Part shown: piece after piece, positions 11,027 to 18,385 of the stretch
Layout of the letters: each line of letters starts with the position of its first letter
How positions within the stretch are numbered: position 1 is the stretch's first letter
Assembly (NCBI RefSeq): GCF_014843845.1
Contig: NZ_JHQS01000060.1
Span: 213,998-277,997, forward strand
Length of the DNA: 64,000 nucleotides
DNA from: Mesorhizobium amorphae
GTDB lineage: Bacteria > Pseudomonadota > Alphaproteobacteria > Rhizobiales > Rhizobiaceae
Direction of reading: 5' to 3'
Made by a program: the position numbers and the translations under genes
Notes under the pieces: model-generated
Told to the model about the DNA's origin: nothing
What the model saw: only the letters and a program-made list of their open reading frames with translations
Database searches by the model: none

Positions 11027-11473
11027 CTACAGCAGATCATACTCGATGAATCCCGTCCGCCGCGCCACATGGTCGTAGAGCTTGCGCGCGGTGGCGTTGG
11101 TCTCGTGGGTCATCCAGTAGACGTTCTTGACGCCGATCTTGCCGGCCTCCTGCTTCACCGCTTCGATGAGCGCGGCACCCACGCCCTTGCCGCGCACCTC
11201 CGGGTCGGCGAACAGGTCCTGCAGATAGCAATTGTTTTTTTCCGACCAGCAGGACCGGTGGTAGAGATAGTGCGTCAGGCCAACCGCCTTGCCGTCGAGG
11301 GTGGCGATGAAACCCTTCGGCTCGAACTCGCCTGCCGTGAACAGCCGCTTCCAGGTGCCGGTGTAGACCTCCTCTGGGAGCTTGGTTTCGTAAAAGGTGA
11401 GATAGGCCGTCCACAGGCGCTGCCAGTCGGCACGGTCGGACTGCGCCAAGGGGCGGATGGTGATCTCGGTCAT
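11027..11473 (-). CDS. GNAT-family N-acetyltransferase
   Basis: A 148-residue acyl-CoA-dependent acetyltransferase. The acetyl-CoA loop is EVRGKGVGAALIEAV (R/Q-x-x-G-x-G/A form), preceded by the strand CYLQDLFADP and followed by the C-terminal YWMTHETNATARKLYD helix. The ATG at 11473 follows GGAGGAGAACGAA. The gene ends only 9 bases before the VWA gene start and so lies in the same leftward unit. Substrate unknown. Confidence 0.88.
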   Translation of the reverse strand: MTEITIRPLAQSDRADWQRLWTAYLTFYETKLPEEVYTGTWKRLFTAGEFEPKGFIATLDGKAVGLTHYLYHRSCWSEKNNCYLQDLFADPEVRGKGVGAALIEAVKQEAGKIGVKNVYWMTHETNATARKLYDHVARRTGFIEYDLL

Positions 11474-11581
11474 TTCGTTCTCCTCCGAAGCTTGTGGCTT
11501 GAAGCTGCCCCGGCGCCCGGTTGGCGGCAACGGTCCAGCGAGGGGATAACCGCTGTCCGGCCGGCCCTTCGCTATGGCTCC

Positions 11582-11709
11582 CTGCCCTTCGGGCGTTCAG
11601 TCCCTTGGAAAGGTCCACTGGACCTTTCGATCCGCCCGAAGGCAGACCGGGTCTTCACCGTTCGTCGCTCGAAAAGCCAAATCGTTGGCTTTTCGTCCGC
11701 TGCGCGGAC
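11582..11709. repeat. Composite palindromic intergenic element with nested hairpins
   Basis: Four perfect or near-perfect hairpins follow one another. The outer stem is 11582-11595 with 11633-11645 (CTGCCcTTCGGGCG/CGCCCGAAGGCAG). It encloses GAAAGGTCCA-C-TGGACCTTTC (11608-11628). Next come CGAAAAGCCAA-ATCG-TTGGCTTTTCG (11670-11695) and GTCCG/CGGAC (11695-11709). The element abuts the moxR stop codon at 11715-11717. It looks like a mosaic repeat, and it could also terminate moxR transcription or stabilise its mRNA. The rest of 11474-11714 holds no gene. Confidence 0.75.
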
Positions 11710-11714
11710 CGCTC

Positions 11715-12554
11715 CTAACCCTGCCGCCGCGCCATGAAGGCCAGGCGCTCGAACAGATGCACGTCCTGCTCGTTCTTCAGCAGCGCGCCATGCAGCTTGG
11801 GCAGGGCGTTCTTCGGATCGGCGCGCAGGTCCTCGGGCGCGATGTCGTCGGAAACCAGCAGCCGGATCCAGTCGAGCGCCTCGGAGGTCGACGGCTTCTT
11901 CTTCAGCCCCGGCACCTCGCGGATCTCATAGAACTGGGTAAGGGCGGCGCGCACCAGGCTCTGCTTGATGCCGGGATAGTGCACGTCGACGATCCTGTGC
12001 AGCGTCTCGACATCGGGGAAGCGGATGTAGTGGAAGAAGCAGCGGCGCAGGAAGGCGTCCGGCAGTTCCTTCTCGTTGTTGGAGGTGATGATGACGATTG
12101 GCCTGACCGCGGCACGGATCGTCTCGCCGGTCTCGTAGACGAAGAACTCCATCCGATCGAGTTCCTGCAGCAGGTCGTTGGGGAATTCGATGTCGGCCTT
12201 GTCGATCTCGTCGATCAACAGCACGACCTTCTTGCCGGCAGCGAAGGCCTCCCACAGCTTGCCGCGCTTGATGTAGTTCCTGATGTCGTTGAAGCGGTCG
12301 TCGCCGAGCTGGCTGTCGCGCAGCCGCGAAACGGCGTCATACTCGTAGAGGCCTTGCTGCGCCCTTGTGGTCGACTTGACGTGCCATTCGATCAACTCGA
12401 GGCCGAGCGCTGCCGCCACCTGGCGGGCAAGTTCCGTCTTGCCGGTGCCGGGCTCGCCCTTGACCAGCAATGGCCGCTCCAGCGCGATCGCGGCGTTGAC
12501 GGCCACCATCAGATCCTTGTCGGCGACATAGGCCGCCGTGCCTTCGAAACGCAT
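11715..12554 (-). CDS. MoxR-family AAA+ ATPase
   Basis: A 279-residue AAA+ chaperone-like ATPase. Walker A is GEPGTGKT at residues 33-40, Walker B is VVLLIDEIDKAD, and sensor 1 is IITSNNEKELPDAFLRRCFF. MoxR proteins form hexamers that remodel complexes together with VWA partners, here the CoxE-like gene downstream. The open frame extends upstream, but ATG 12554 (MRFEGTAAY) follows a GAGGAGCAAAA ribosome-binding site. The stop sits directly against the composite hairpin element. Confidence 0.92.
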   Translation of the reverse strand: MRFEGTAAYVADKDLMVAVNAAIALERPLLVKGEPGTGKTELARQVAAALGLELIEWHVKSTTRAQQGLYEYDAVSRLRDSQLGDDRFNDIRNYIKRGKLWEAFAAGKKVVLLIDEIDKADIEFPNDLLQELDRMEFFVYETGETIRAAVRPIVIITSNNEKELPDAFLRRCFFHYIRFPDVETLHRIVDVHYPGIKQSLVRAALTQFYEIREVPGLKKKPSTSEALDWIRLLVSDDIAPEDLRADPKNALPKLHGALLKNEQDVHLFERLAFMARRQG

Positions 12555-12684
12555 TTTTGCTCCTCGGTTCGATCGAGCCGACCGTAAGGAGGCGGCCTGG
12601 TCGGCGCAAGGGTGGGGTGGCGGTGGCGAGGGCCTGAACCCAGCGTGGAAAGAATGTCGTCTCTCTGGCGCTTGGCCACCCATC

Positions 12685-12840
12685 GGCCTATATTGGGGTT
12701 GGCGGTCTGCGCTTCCCGGCAGGAGACACTTTTCCCCGGGGCCTTAACGATCCTTAGGGAGCTGTCCCTGGGAAGACCCGTGGGTTTTCTCACACGGCGC
12801 CCACCTACTTTGTAGGCACCCGGGATCGACTTCTCCACCG
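12685..12840 (+). ncRNA. ssrS: 6S RNA
   Basis: 6S RNA binds the sigma-70 RNA polymerase holoenzyme and mimics an open promoter. The region carries the alphaproteobacterial 6S pattern: CTTCCCGGCAGGAGACAC on the 5' side, a central GGCCTTAACGATCCTTAGGG segment, GTCCCTGGGAAGACCC, and a 3' CACCTACTTTGTAGG hairpin followed by CCCGGGATCG. That last segment pairs back to the 5' TTCCCGG. It lies directly upstream of fthC, the usual neighbour of 6S RNA in many proteobacteria. Ends are approximate. The gap 12555-12994 holds only this RNA and repeat copy A2. Confidence 0.85.
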
Positions 12841-12906
12841 GTTGTGTGGATCGTCACTCGTTGAAAAGATCATATTTGGCGGATTTTGTCGTCGCGCCGC
12901 TTTGTG

Positions 12907-12939
12907 CGGTGCTCACGAACGAAAAGTTCGCTCCGCTCC
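12907..12939 (+). repeat. Dispersed mini-hairpin repeat, family A copy 2
   Basis: CGAAC (12916-12920) pairs with GTTCG (12926-12930) around the loop GAAAA. The left flank CGGTGCTCA and right flank CTCCGCTCC are identical to copy 1 at 2861-2893, whereas the stem carries a compensatory T-A to A-T change. Confidence 0.7.
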
Positions 12940-12994
12940 TCCAAAACGTCGCTCCTAAAACTCCATCCAAATCTGACCTTTTCTAGCGTCGCGC

Positions 12995-13576
12995 ATGACA
13001 TCTTCCAAAGAACTAAAAAAACAACTGCGCAAGGAAGCTCTCGGGCGGCGCGATGCGCTCGACGAATTCTGGCGCGTGGAAATCGCGCTCGAAATGGCCG
13101 AGACGGCACGCGACCAGTTCGCGGTCGAACCTGGCCAGATCGTCTCCGGCTTCTGGCCGATGCGTTCGGAGGTCGACGTCCGGCCGCTGATGTTCGCCTT
13201 GCGCGAGAAGGGCGCAAGGCTTTGCCTGCCTGCCATCCTAGACAAGACCACCATCGTCTTTCGCGAACTGGTACGCGGCACGCCGTTGGTCGAGATGGGC
13301 TTCGGCACAATCGGCCCGCATGAAGAGGCCGCGGTGCTCGACCCGGCCGTAATGCTGGTGCCGCTCGCCGCTTTTGACGCGCGCGGCCACCGCATCGGCT
13401 ACGGCGCCGGCTATTACGACCGCGCCATCGCCAAGCTTGTCGACAAGGGGCAGCCGCCACGGCTGATCGGCATCGCCTTCGACTGCCAGGAGGTGGCACA
13501 GGTGCCGGACGAAAACCATGACGTGATCATTCCGGAAATACTCACCGAGAGCGGGCTGCGCCGGTTCGATATATGA
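12995..13576 (+). CDS. fthC: 5-formyltetrahydrofolate cyclo-ligase
   Basis: A 193-residue enzyme (YgfA/MTHFS family) that converts 5-formyl-THF to 5,10-methenyl-THF using ATP. Visible are the N-terminal KKQLRKEALGRRDAL segment, LCLPAI, and the signature VPLAAFDARGHRIGYGAGYYDR. The last codons read ESGLRRFDI-stop. A second, decayed copy of the final 72 bases lies at 14118-14188, ending in RRFTPQL-stop, so the present C-terminus probably arose by an insertion or recombination. It is downstream of 6S RNA, as in many proteobacteria. Confidence 0.93.
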   Translation: MTSSKELKKQLRKEALGRRDALDEFWRVEIALEMAETARDQFAVEPGQIVSGFWPMRSEVDVRPLMFALREKGARLCLPAILDKTTIVFRELVRGTPLVEMGFGTIGPHEEAAVLDPAVMLVPLAAFDARGHRIGYGAGYYDRAIAKLVDKGQPPRLIGIAFDCQEVAQVPDENHDVIIPEILTESGLRRFDI

Positions 13577-13638
13577 TGATCTGCTTAACGCGTTTCTAAG
13601 ACACATCGGATAGTACTTCTGCAATACAATCCGATTCG

Positions 13639-14088
13639 ATGGCAGCAATAGCTATGGTCTTAATGCGTTTCCTCCTGATGCCGTTCGCCCTGATCGCGGT
13701 AGTGCTGTTTGCGATGGGATTGCACATCACCGGAACCATCCTGTATCACCAAGCCGCCTGGCATCAGACGGTCGCCACCGTGACGGATGTCGATCCCTAC
13801 TTTGAAACGAAAAAAAACGGCCTCACGATAGATGGCATCAATGTCGCCGTCACCTATGTGGTTGACGACGCGCCGATGACTTGGTCCGGGAAGGGAAAGG
13901 TCATCGGTCTTTATGCGGCGTCCATAGGCGACAAGGTAGAATTGTACTACGACCCTGCCGATCCATCGAACCTCGATACCGCCGCAATGAAGGGCTGGCG
14001 CGGTGGGCTGCTGCTCCTTGCCGCCACCGGCGGTTTCACCGCTTTCTATGTCTGGTTCTTCTGGCTACGCCGACGGAACGCGCCGTAG
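13639..14088 (+). CDS. DUF3592-type membrane protein inserted after fthC
   Basis: A 149-residue protein with a membrane helix near residues 10-34 (LLMPFALIAVVLFAMGLHIT), an extracytoplasmic beta-rich domain (WHQTVATVTDVDPYFE through VELYYDPADPSN), and a second helix near 122-144 ending in LRRRNAP. The arrangement and the YYDPxDPS motif match DUF3592. It is flanked by two copies of the fthC 3' end, so the gene appears to have been brought in by the event that duplicated that end. The start could be the ATG at 13654 or 13666. Function unknown. Confidence 0.75.
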   Translation: MAAIAMVLMRFLLMPFALIAVVLFAMGLHITGTILYHQAAWHQTVATVTDVDPYFETKKNGLTIDGINVAVTYVVDDAPMTWSGKGKVIGLYAASIGDKVELYYDPADPSNLDTAAMKGWRGGLLLLAATGGFTAFYVWFFWLRRRNAP

Positions 14089-14117
14089 GCGCCGCCTGGC
14101 CCGATCGCGTTGCGGGC

Positions 14118-14203
14118 GCACAGGTGCCGGATGCGAATCACGAGGTGATCTTCCGGAAATACTCACCGAGAGCGGGTTGCGTCGGTTCACGCCGCAATTA
14201 TAG
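14118..14203 (+). pseudogene. Decayed duplicate of the fthC 3' end
   Basis: By hand alignment 14118-14188 matches 13496-13567 at 63 of 72 positions, with one single-base gap that breaks the frame after GTGATC. Past the gap the fthC frame is restored and reads PEILTESGLRRFTPQL before TAG. This looks like the original end of the gene, stranded beyond the DUF3592 insertion. Confidence 0.8.
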
Positions 14204-14285
14204 ATACAGGTCAATGGACGCATGATCTTTGCGGAAAGTCATGCAGCTTTTGCTTCACTGACTTTCGGTTCGGGATCACGCATAG

Positions 14286-15110
14286 ATGAGACTTCTCTTC
14301 CTCGGCGACATGGTCGGCAAGACAGGACGCACGGCAGTGTGGGAACAATTGCCCGGCCTGATCGCCGACTTCAAGCTCGACTTCGTCGTCGTCAATGGCG
14401 AGAACGCCGCCGGCGGCTTCGGCATCACCGAAGAGATCTTTCGCGAGACGATCGCGGCCGGTGCCGACGTCGTCACCACAGGCAACCATGTCTGGGACCA
14501 GCGCGACGCGCTTGTCTTCGCGCCGCGCGAAGAGCGCTTCCTGCGCCCGTCCAACTTTCCCAAGGGCACGCCGGGGCGCGGCTCCGGCGTCTACATCGCC
14601 AGGAACGGCGCGCGGGTCCTGGTCGCCAACATCATGGGCCGCGTGTTCATGCACCCCGAGTTGGACGATCCGTTCCAGGCCGGCGAGCGCGAGCTCGCGG
14701 CCTGCCCGCTCGGCGAACAGGCCGATGCGGCAGTCATCGACTTCCACGCCGAGGCGACGTCGGAAAAGATATGCTTCGCGCATTTCGTCGACGGCCGCGC
14801 CAGCCTTGTCGTCGGCACCCATACCCACCAGCCGACCGGCGACCACCAGATACTCAATGGCGGCACCGGCTATATGTCCGACGCCGGCATGTGTGGAGAC
14901 TATGATTCCTCGCTCGGCATGGACAAGGAGGAGCCGCTCAACCGCTTTCTGTCGAAAGTGCCGAAAGGTCGCTTCGAGGCGGCGAACGGGCCGGCGACGC
15001 TGTGCGGCGTCGGCATCGAGATTTCCGACCGCACCGGGCTGGCCGAGAAGATCGCGCCGTTTCGTCGCGGGCCGCGGCTCGAGGAAACCGCGCCGTCCTT
15101 CTGGTCATGA
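14286..15110 (+). CDS. YmdB-like metallophosphoesterase (TIGR00282 family)
   Basis: A 274-residue binuclear-metal phosphodiesterase. Metal-ligand motifs in order are FLGDMVG (Asp8), NGENAAGG, TTGNHVWD and VGTHTHQPTGD. In Bacillus YmdB hydrolyses 2',3'-cyclic nucleotides and affects RNA decay and biofilm choice. The role in rhizobia is unclear. From memory of rhizobial genomes it normally follows fthC directly. Here the DUF3592 gene and the fthC remnant separate them. ATG at 14286. Confidence 0.9.
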   Translation: MRLLFLGDMVGKTGRTAVWEQLPGLIADFKLDFVVVNGENAAGGFGITEEIFRETIAAGADVVTTGNHVWDQRDALVFAPREERFLRPSNFPKGTPGRGSGVYIARNGARVLVANIMGRVFMHPELDDPFQAGERELAACPLGEQADAAVIDFHAEATSEKICFAHFVDGRASLVVGTHTHQPTGDHQILNGGTGYMSDAGMCGDYDSSLGMDKEEPLNRFLSKVPKGRFEAANGPATLCGVGIEISDRTGLAEKIAPFRRGPRLEETAPSFWS

Positions 15111-15181
15111 CATTGATATAGACGCACGCAATACCTAATTGCCGGCGACACCTGCTTCAGATCGTAGAGGGGACGACCTCC

Positions 15182-15949
15182 ATGCAGCTCATCGAATTCC
15201 TGGCACCGCATTTTGCCTTTGTCTCCGACCCGACCGCCTGGGTCGCGCTGCTGACGCTGGTGGTGCTGGAGGTCGTGCTCGGCATCGACAATCTGATCTT
15301 CATCTCGATCCTGACCAACAAATTGCCGGAAGCGCAACGCGCCCGTGCGCGGCGGCTCGGCATCTCGGCGGCGCTGATCATGCGGCTGGTGCTGCTGGCC
15401 ACCATCTCGATCATCGTCCAGCTGACGACGCCGGTGTTCACAGCTTTAGGCCACGGCTTCTCCTGGCGCGACCTGATCCTGATCGCCGGCGGCCTGTTCC
15501 TGGTCTGGAAGGCGACCAAGGAGATCCACCACACGGTCGATCCCGATGACCACAAGGACACGATGCTCGGCGAGACGCTGCAGATTTCGCTCGCCGGCGC
15601 CATCTTCCAGATCCTGCTGCTCGATCTCGTCTTCTCGATCGATTCGATCATCACCGCCGTCGGCATGACCGACGAGATCGCCATCATGTACATCGCCGTG
15701 ATCGTGGCGGTCACCGTGATGATGCTGGCGGCCGGGCCGCTCGCCGACTTCATCGCCAAGAACCCGAGCATCGTCATGCTGGCCCTGGGCTTCCTTTTGA
15801 TGATCGGCATGACGCTGATCGCCGACGGCATGGGCTACCATGTGCCCAAGGGCTACATCTACGCCGCTATGGGTTTTTCCGCCCTTGTCGAGGGCCTCAA
15901 TATGCTGGCGCGGCGGCGGCGGAAGGCAAGGTCCGGCGGCGGGCATTGA
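15182..15949 (+). CDS. TerC/YkoY-family integral membrane protein
   Basis: A 255-residue protein with about seven membrane helices. The two family motifs with membrane Asp residues are LEVVLGIDNLIFIS near residue 30 and LDLVFSIDSIITAVG near 150. TerC-family proteins have been linked to tellurite resistance and to manganese export or metalation of exoenzymes. Which applies here cannot be told. It ends in a basic tail (RRRRKARSGGGH). ATG 15182 follows GAGGGGACGACCTCC. Confidence 0.9.
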   Translation: MQLIEFLAPHFAFVSDPTAWVALLTLVVLEVVLGIDNLIFISILTNKLPEAQRARARRLGISAALIMRLVLLATISIIVQLTTPVFTALGHGFSWRDLILIAGGLFLVWKATKEIHHTVDPDDHKDTMLGETLQISLAGAIFQILLLDLVFSIDSIITAVGMTDEIAIMYIAVIVAVTVMMLAAGPLADFIAKNPSIVMLALGFLLMIGMTLIADGMGYHVPKGYIYAAMGFSALVEGLNMLARRRRKARSGGGH

Positions 15950-15962
15950 GGCTGGCCGGCGC

Positions 15963-16430
15963 TTAGCTCGCCGGCACACCCTTCGGATGGCGATCGCCGA
16001 TTAGGCCAAGCGTCAGGCCCTGTTCCAGCCACGCCTTGGCGCCGGCCAGCACGAGCGAGAAGCCGCCGGTCGAATCGATCGCCTGCTTGACCTGTTCGTC
16101 ACCGCTGCCGGCGAAGCCGAAATTGCGAATATCGAGGAAGGTCGCGTTGTCCGGCATCTCGGTGAAGGTCCAGACCACCGTGGTCGGCGGGTCGCTCCAC
16201 TGCATGACGATCTTCTTGTCCTTGACGATCTCGTTGACATCGACCGCCGTCGAGACGTCGTACATGCGCCATTCCCACTGAACCGGCTTGCCTGCGTCCA
16301 GCCGGCCGCTACCATGGGTGAACCAGAATTTCGTGGTGATCGCCGGGTCGACGATCGCTTCAAACACCTCGGCAACGGGCCGCCTGATCAGCATGGCGGT
16401 TTCGGCGGTTGGCGCTTCGCGGATTTCCAT
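15963..16430 (-). CDS. SRPBCC/AHSA1-domain protein
   Basis: A 155-residue START/Bet v1-like fold protein (activator of Hsp90 ATPase homologue type). It shows the usual N-terminal RRPVAEVFEAIVDP, FWFTHGSGRLDAGKPVQWEW and C-terminal GFSLVLAGAKAWLEQGL segments. Such proteins bind hydrophobic ligands, and the natural ligand here is unknown. It is the last gene of a leftward cluster (SRPBCC, PhnB-like, VOC, SRPBCC) divergent from an ArsR repressor. Confidence 0.85.
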   Translation of the reverse strand: MEIREAPTAETAMLIRRPVAEVFEAIVDPAITTKFWFTHGSGRLDAGKPVQWEWRMYDVSTAVDVNEIVKDKKIVMQWSDPPTTVVWTFTEMPDNATFLDIRNFGFAGSGDEQVKQAIDSTGGFSLVLAGAKAWLEQGLTLGLIGDRHPKGVPAS

Positions 16431-16457
16431 GACGATCTCCTTTCAGGGCTTTGGCGT

Positions 16458-16820
16458 TCACCAGGCGTCCGGTTCGCGCACCATGTGGATGATGCTGGCC
16501 GGATTGGCGATCCAGAAGCCACGGAAGCCTTCGCCCAAGGGCTCGATGGCGTCACAGCGCACAATGCCGGCCTTGGCGAAATGATCCGCGGCGACCGGGA
16601 AATCGTCGGTGAACAATTCCAGCCAGATTTCAGCCTGGCTCATCATCGGCGCTTCATCGATCCACAGGCGGTTGGGGCCGAGCTCGAAGCCGATTGCCGG
16701 CGCCTTGGCGGTGAACGGCTTCAGGCCGACGACATCGCGGTAGAAGGCGATCGTCGCCTCATACTGGTGCGGCGGTACCTTCATGGCGATGTTTACGCCG
16801 CCGGTGATTTTCGCGGTCAT
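16458..16820 (-). CDS. VOC-superfamily (glyoxalase/bleomycin-resistance type) protein
   Basis: A 120-residue vicinal-oxygen-chelate fold protein with paired beta-alpha-beta-beta-beta units: EATIAFYRDVVGLKP opens the first and FPVAADHFAKAGIVRCD the second. It ends IHMVREPDAW. ATG 16820 follows GGAAGTGGAG. The in-frame GTG at 16832 would lack a ribosome-binding site. It is part of the ArsR-linked cluster. Substrate unknown. Confidence 0.83.
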   Translation of the reverse strand: MTAKITGGVNIAMKVPPHQYEATIAFYRDVVGLKPFTAKAPAIGFELGPNRLWIDEAPMMSQAEIWLELFTDDFPVAADHFAKAGIVRCDAIEPLGEGFRGFWIANPASIIHMVREPDAW

Positions 16821-16880
16821 TGCTGGCTCCACTTCCTAGGTTCAGATGTTGTCGTCATCAGCCGGCGCGGTCCGCGCTCG

Positions 16881-17273
16881 CTATGACAGGTTGACCTGCC
16901 AGGAGACACCGAATCTGTCGTTCAGCCATGCGAAACGGCGGCTGAAGCCATAATTGTCGGGCGGCATCAGGAACGCGCCGTCCTTTGCCATTGTCTCGAC
17001 AATACGGTTCAGCTCCTCTTCCGAGGAGCAGTCGACATAAAGCGAGACCGACGGCGTGAAGGTGAAGGCATGGTGCATCGGGCTGTTGAAGACCATCACG
17101 TCCAGGCCGCCGATGGACACACGCGCCAGCTTGAGCGTTCCTTCCGGGCCATCTTCGCCTGGGCCGTAACGGGTGACGTCAAGGACACTGCTGTCGGGAA
17201 TGGTCTCGCAGTAGAAGGTCATCGCCGCCTCGGCCTTGCCCTCGAACATCAGGAATGGCGTCACCTTCTTCAT
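16881..17273 (-). CDS. PhnB-like VOC protein
   Basis: A 130-residue protein of the PhnB / 3-demethylubiquinone methyltransferase-like VOC group. It starts MKKVTPFLMFEGKAEAAMTF and carries the typical SLYVDCSSEEELNRIVE and FAWLNDRFGVSWQVNL ends. Despite the old name, members are not methyltransferases. ATG 17273 follows GGAGGCCTGCC. It lies between the VOC gene and the SRPBCC gene and is probably co-transcribed with them under the ArsR repressor. Confidence 0.87.
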   Translation of the reverse strand: MKKVTPFLMFEGKAEAAMTFYCETIPDSSVLDVTRYGPGEDGPEGTLKLARVSIGGLDVMVFNSPMHHAFTFTPSVSLYVDCSSEEELNRIVETMAKDGAFLMPPDNYGFSRRFAWLNDRFGVSWQVNLS

Positions 17274-17302
17274 GGCAGGCCTCCGTCTCCATCCACGGTC
17301 GC

Positions 17303-17785
17303 TCAGATATTGGTTTCGTTGGCGGGTTCGCCCTTCATCTCGCTGCGGTAATAGCCATCGCGCAAATTGATGCCGTATTCGACATAGGCCTTCATGCAGG
17401 CCAGCATCTGCGACCAGCCCTCGCAATTGAGGTAGGATTTTTTCAATCCGACCTCTCCTTCACGCCAGCCGGCCTCTGCGATGGTGACGAAGGTGCCGCC
17501 ATCGTCCAGCGGCTCGAAATTCATTTCGATGCGCGTCTTGTAGGCCGGCTTGCCGTCGGCGTCGGTAGCGTCCCAACGCAGCACGATGCGGCTGTCTTTC
17601 TCGACCTCGTCGACCTCGACGGGCACCGTCTTCCACCATGTCACGGTAGTGCCCGCCACCAGCGGTGCGCTGGCGCCGCCGATGGTGGTGAAGTAGCCGC
17701 TGAGCTTGTTCGGATTGACGACCGCGTCGAAGACTTCGGCGACCGGTTTGCCGATGCGTCCGGAAACTCTGAAACCAAGAGACAT
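17303..17785 (-). CDS. SRPBCC/AHSA1-domain protein, first gene of the ArsR-linked cluster
   Basis: A 160-residue Bet v1-like protein: KPVAEVFDAVVNPNKLSGYF, GTTVTWWKTVPVEVDEVEKD, and a C-terminal GWSQMLACMKAYVEYGI helix. ATG 17785 follows GGAAGGAG with 8 bases spacing. An in-frame GTG at 17791 lies too close to that site. It is transcribed away from the ArsR gene with about 50 bases between the two start codons. That gap contains a perfect palindrome, so it is the likely direct target of the repressor. Confidence 0.86.
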   Translation of the reverse strand: MSLGFRVSGRIGKPVAEVFDAVVNPNKLSGYFTTIGGASAPLVAGTTVTWWKTVPVEVDEVEKDSRIVLRWDATDADGKPAYKTRIEMNFEPLDDGGTFVTIAEAGWREGEVGLKKSYLNCEGWSQMLACMKAYVEYGINLRDGYYRSEMKGEPANETNI

Positions 17786-17818
17786 ATCCACAACTCCTTC
17801 CTTGCTTGTGTCAACGAT

Positions 17819-17838
17819 ATGTTATAGAAATATAACAT
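17819..17838. promoter_or_regulatory. ArsR operator candidate overlapping the arsR start codon
   Basis: A perfect ATGTTATA-GAAA-TATAACAT inverted repeat (8+4+8). Its last two bases are the first two bases of the ATG at 17837. AT-rich palindromes of this kind are bound by ArsR-family dimers. The position would block both divergent promoters. Confidence 0.65.
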
Positions 17839-18160
17839 GTCAAGCCGATCGCAAGATGACAATGTTTTCAAGGCGCTGGCGCATCCGCGCCGGCGCGAAT
17901 TGCTTGACCAGATGAAGGACGCGCCGCGCACCACCGGCATGCTCTGCGAGGCCTTTCCCGACATGGACCGCTGTACCGTCATGCTGCACCTCAAGGTGCT
18001 GGAGGAGGCCGAGCTGATCGTGGCGCGGCGCGACGGGCGCGAGCGCTGGAACCATCTCAACGCGCTGCCGATCAAGCAGATCCACGACCGCTGGATCAGC
18101 CAGTATGCCGGCCACGCGATCAGCATCATCGACCGGCTGAAGTCCGATCTCGAGGCGTGA
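17837..18160 (+). CDS. ArsR-family winged-helix repressor
   Basis: A 107-residue regulator with the usual ALAHPRRRELLDQM opening helix and a recognition region around MDRCTVMLHLKVLEEAELIVARRDGRERWNHLN. It lacks the CxC metal site of ArsR/SmtB sensors, placing it with the non-metal group that controls SRPBCC and VOC genes. There is no ribosome-binding site because the operator palindrome runs into the start codon, so a leaderless mRNA is likely. Autorepression and repression of the divergent cluster are inferred. Confidence 0.9.
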   Translation: MSSRSQDDNVFKALAHPRRRELLDQMKDAPRTTGMLCEAFPDMDRCTVMLHLKVLEEAELIVARRDGRERWNHLNALPIKQIHDRWISQYAGHAISIIDRLKSDLEA

Positions 18161-18385
18161 ACGGTCGCGGGTCAGGCCCGTCGGGCTGATCGCGTCCAGG
18201 TCGCCAACGGCGCGGCTGGACGAATTGAGCCGATTTATTTATAAGCCGGCCATTCCGACAGAGAGCGCCGTATGTCCAATCGGGCATACTAGGGACGTTC
18301 TGAAAATTTGAATTCGAGCATTTTCGCAAACGTCGGGTGAAACCGCCCGGCCGCAAATGTTCTAGCCGAAGACGACAGGGGTGCC

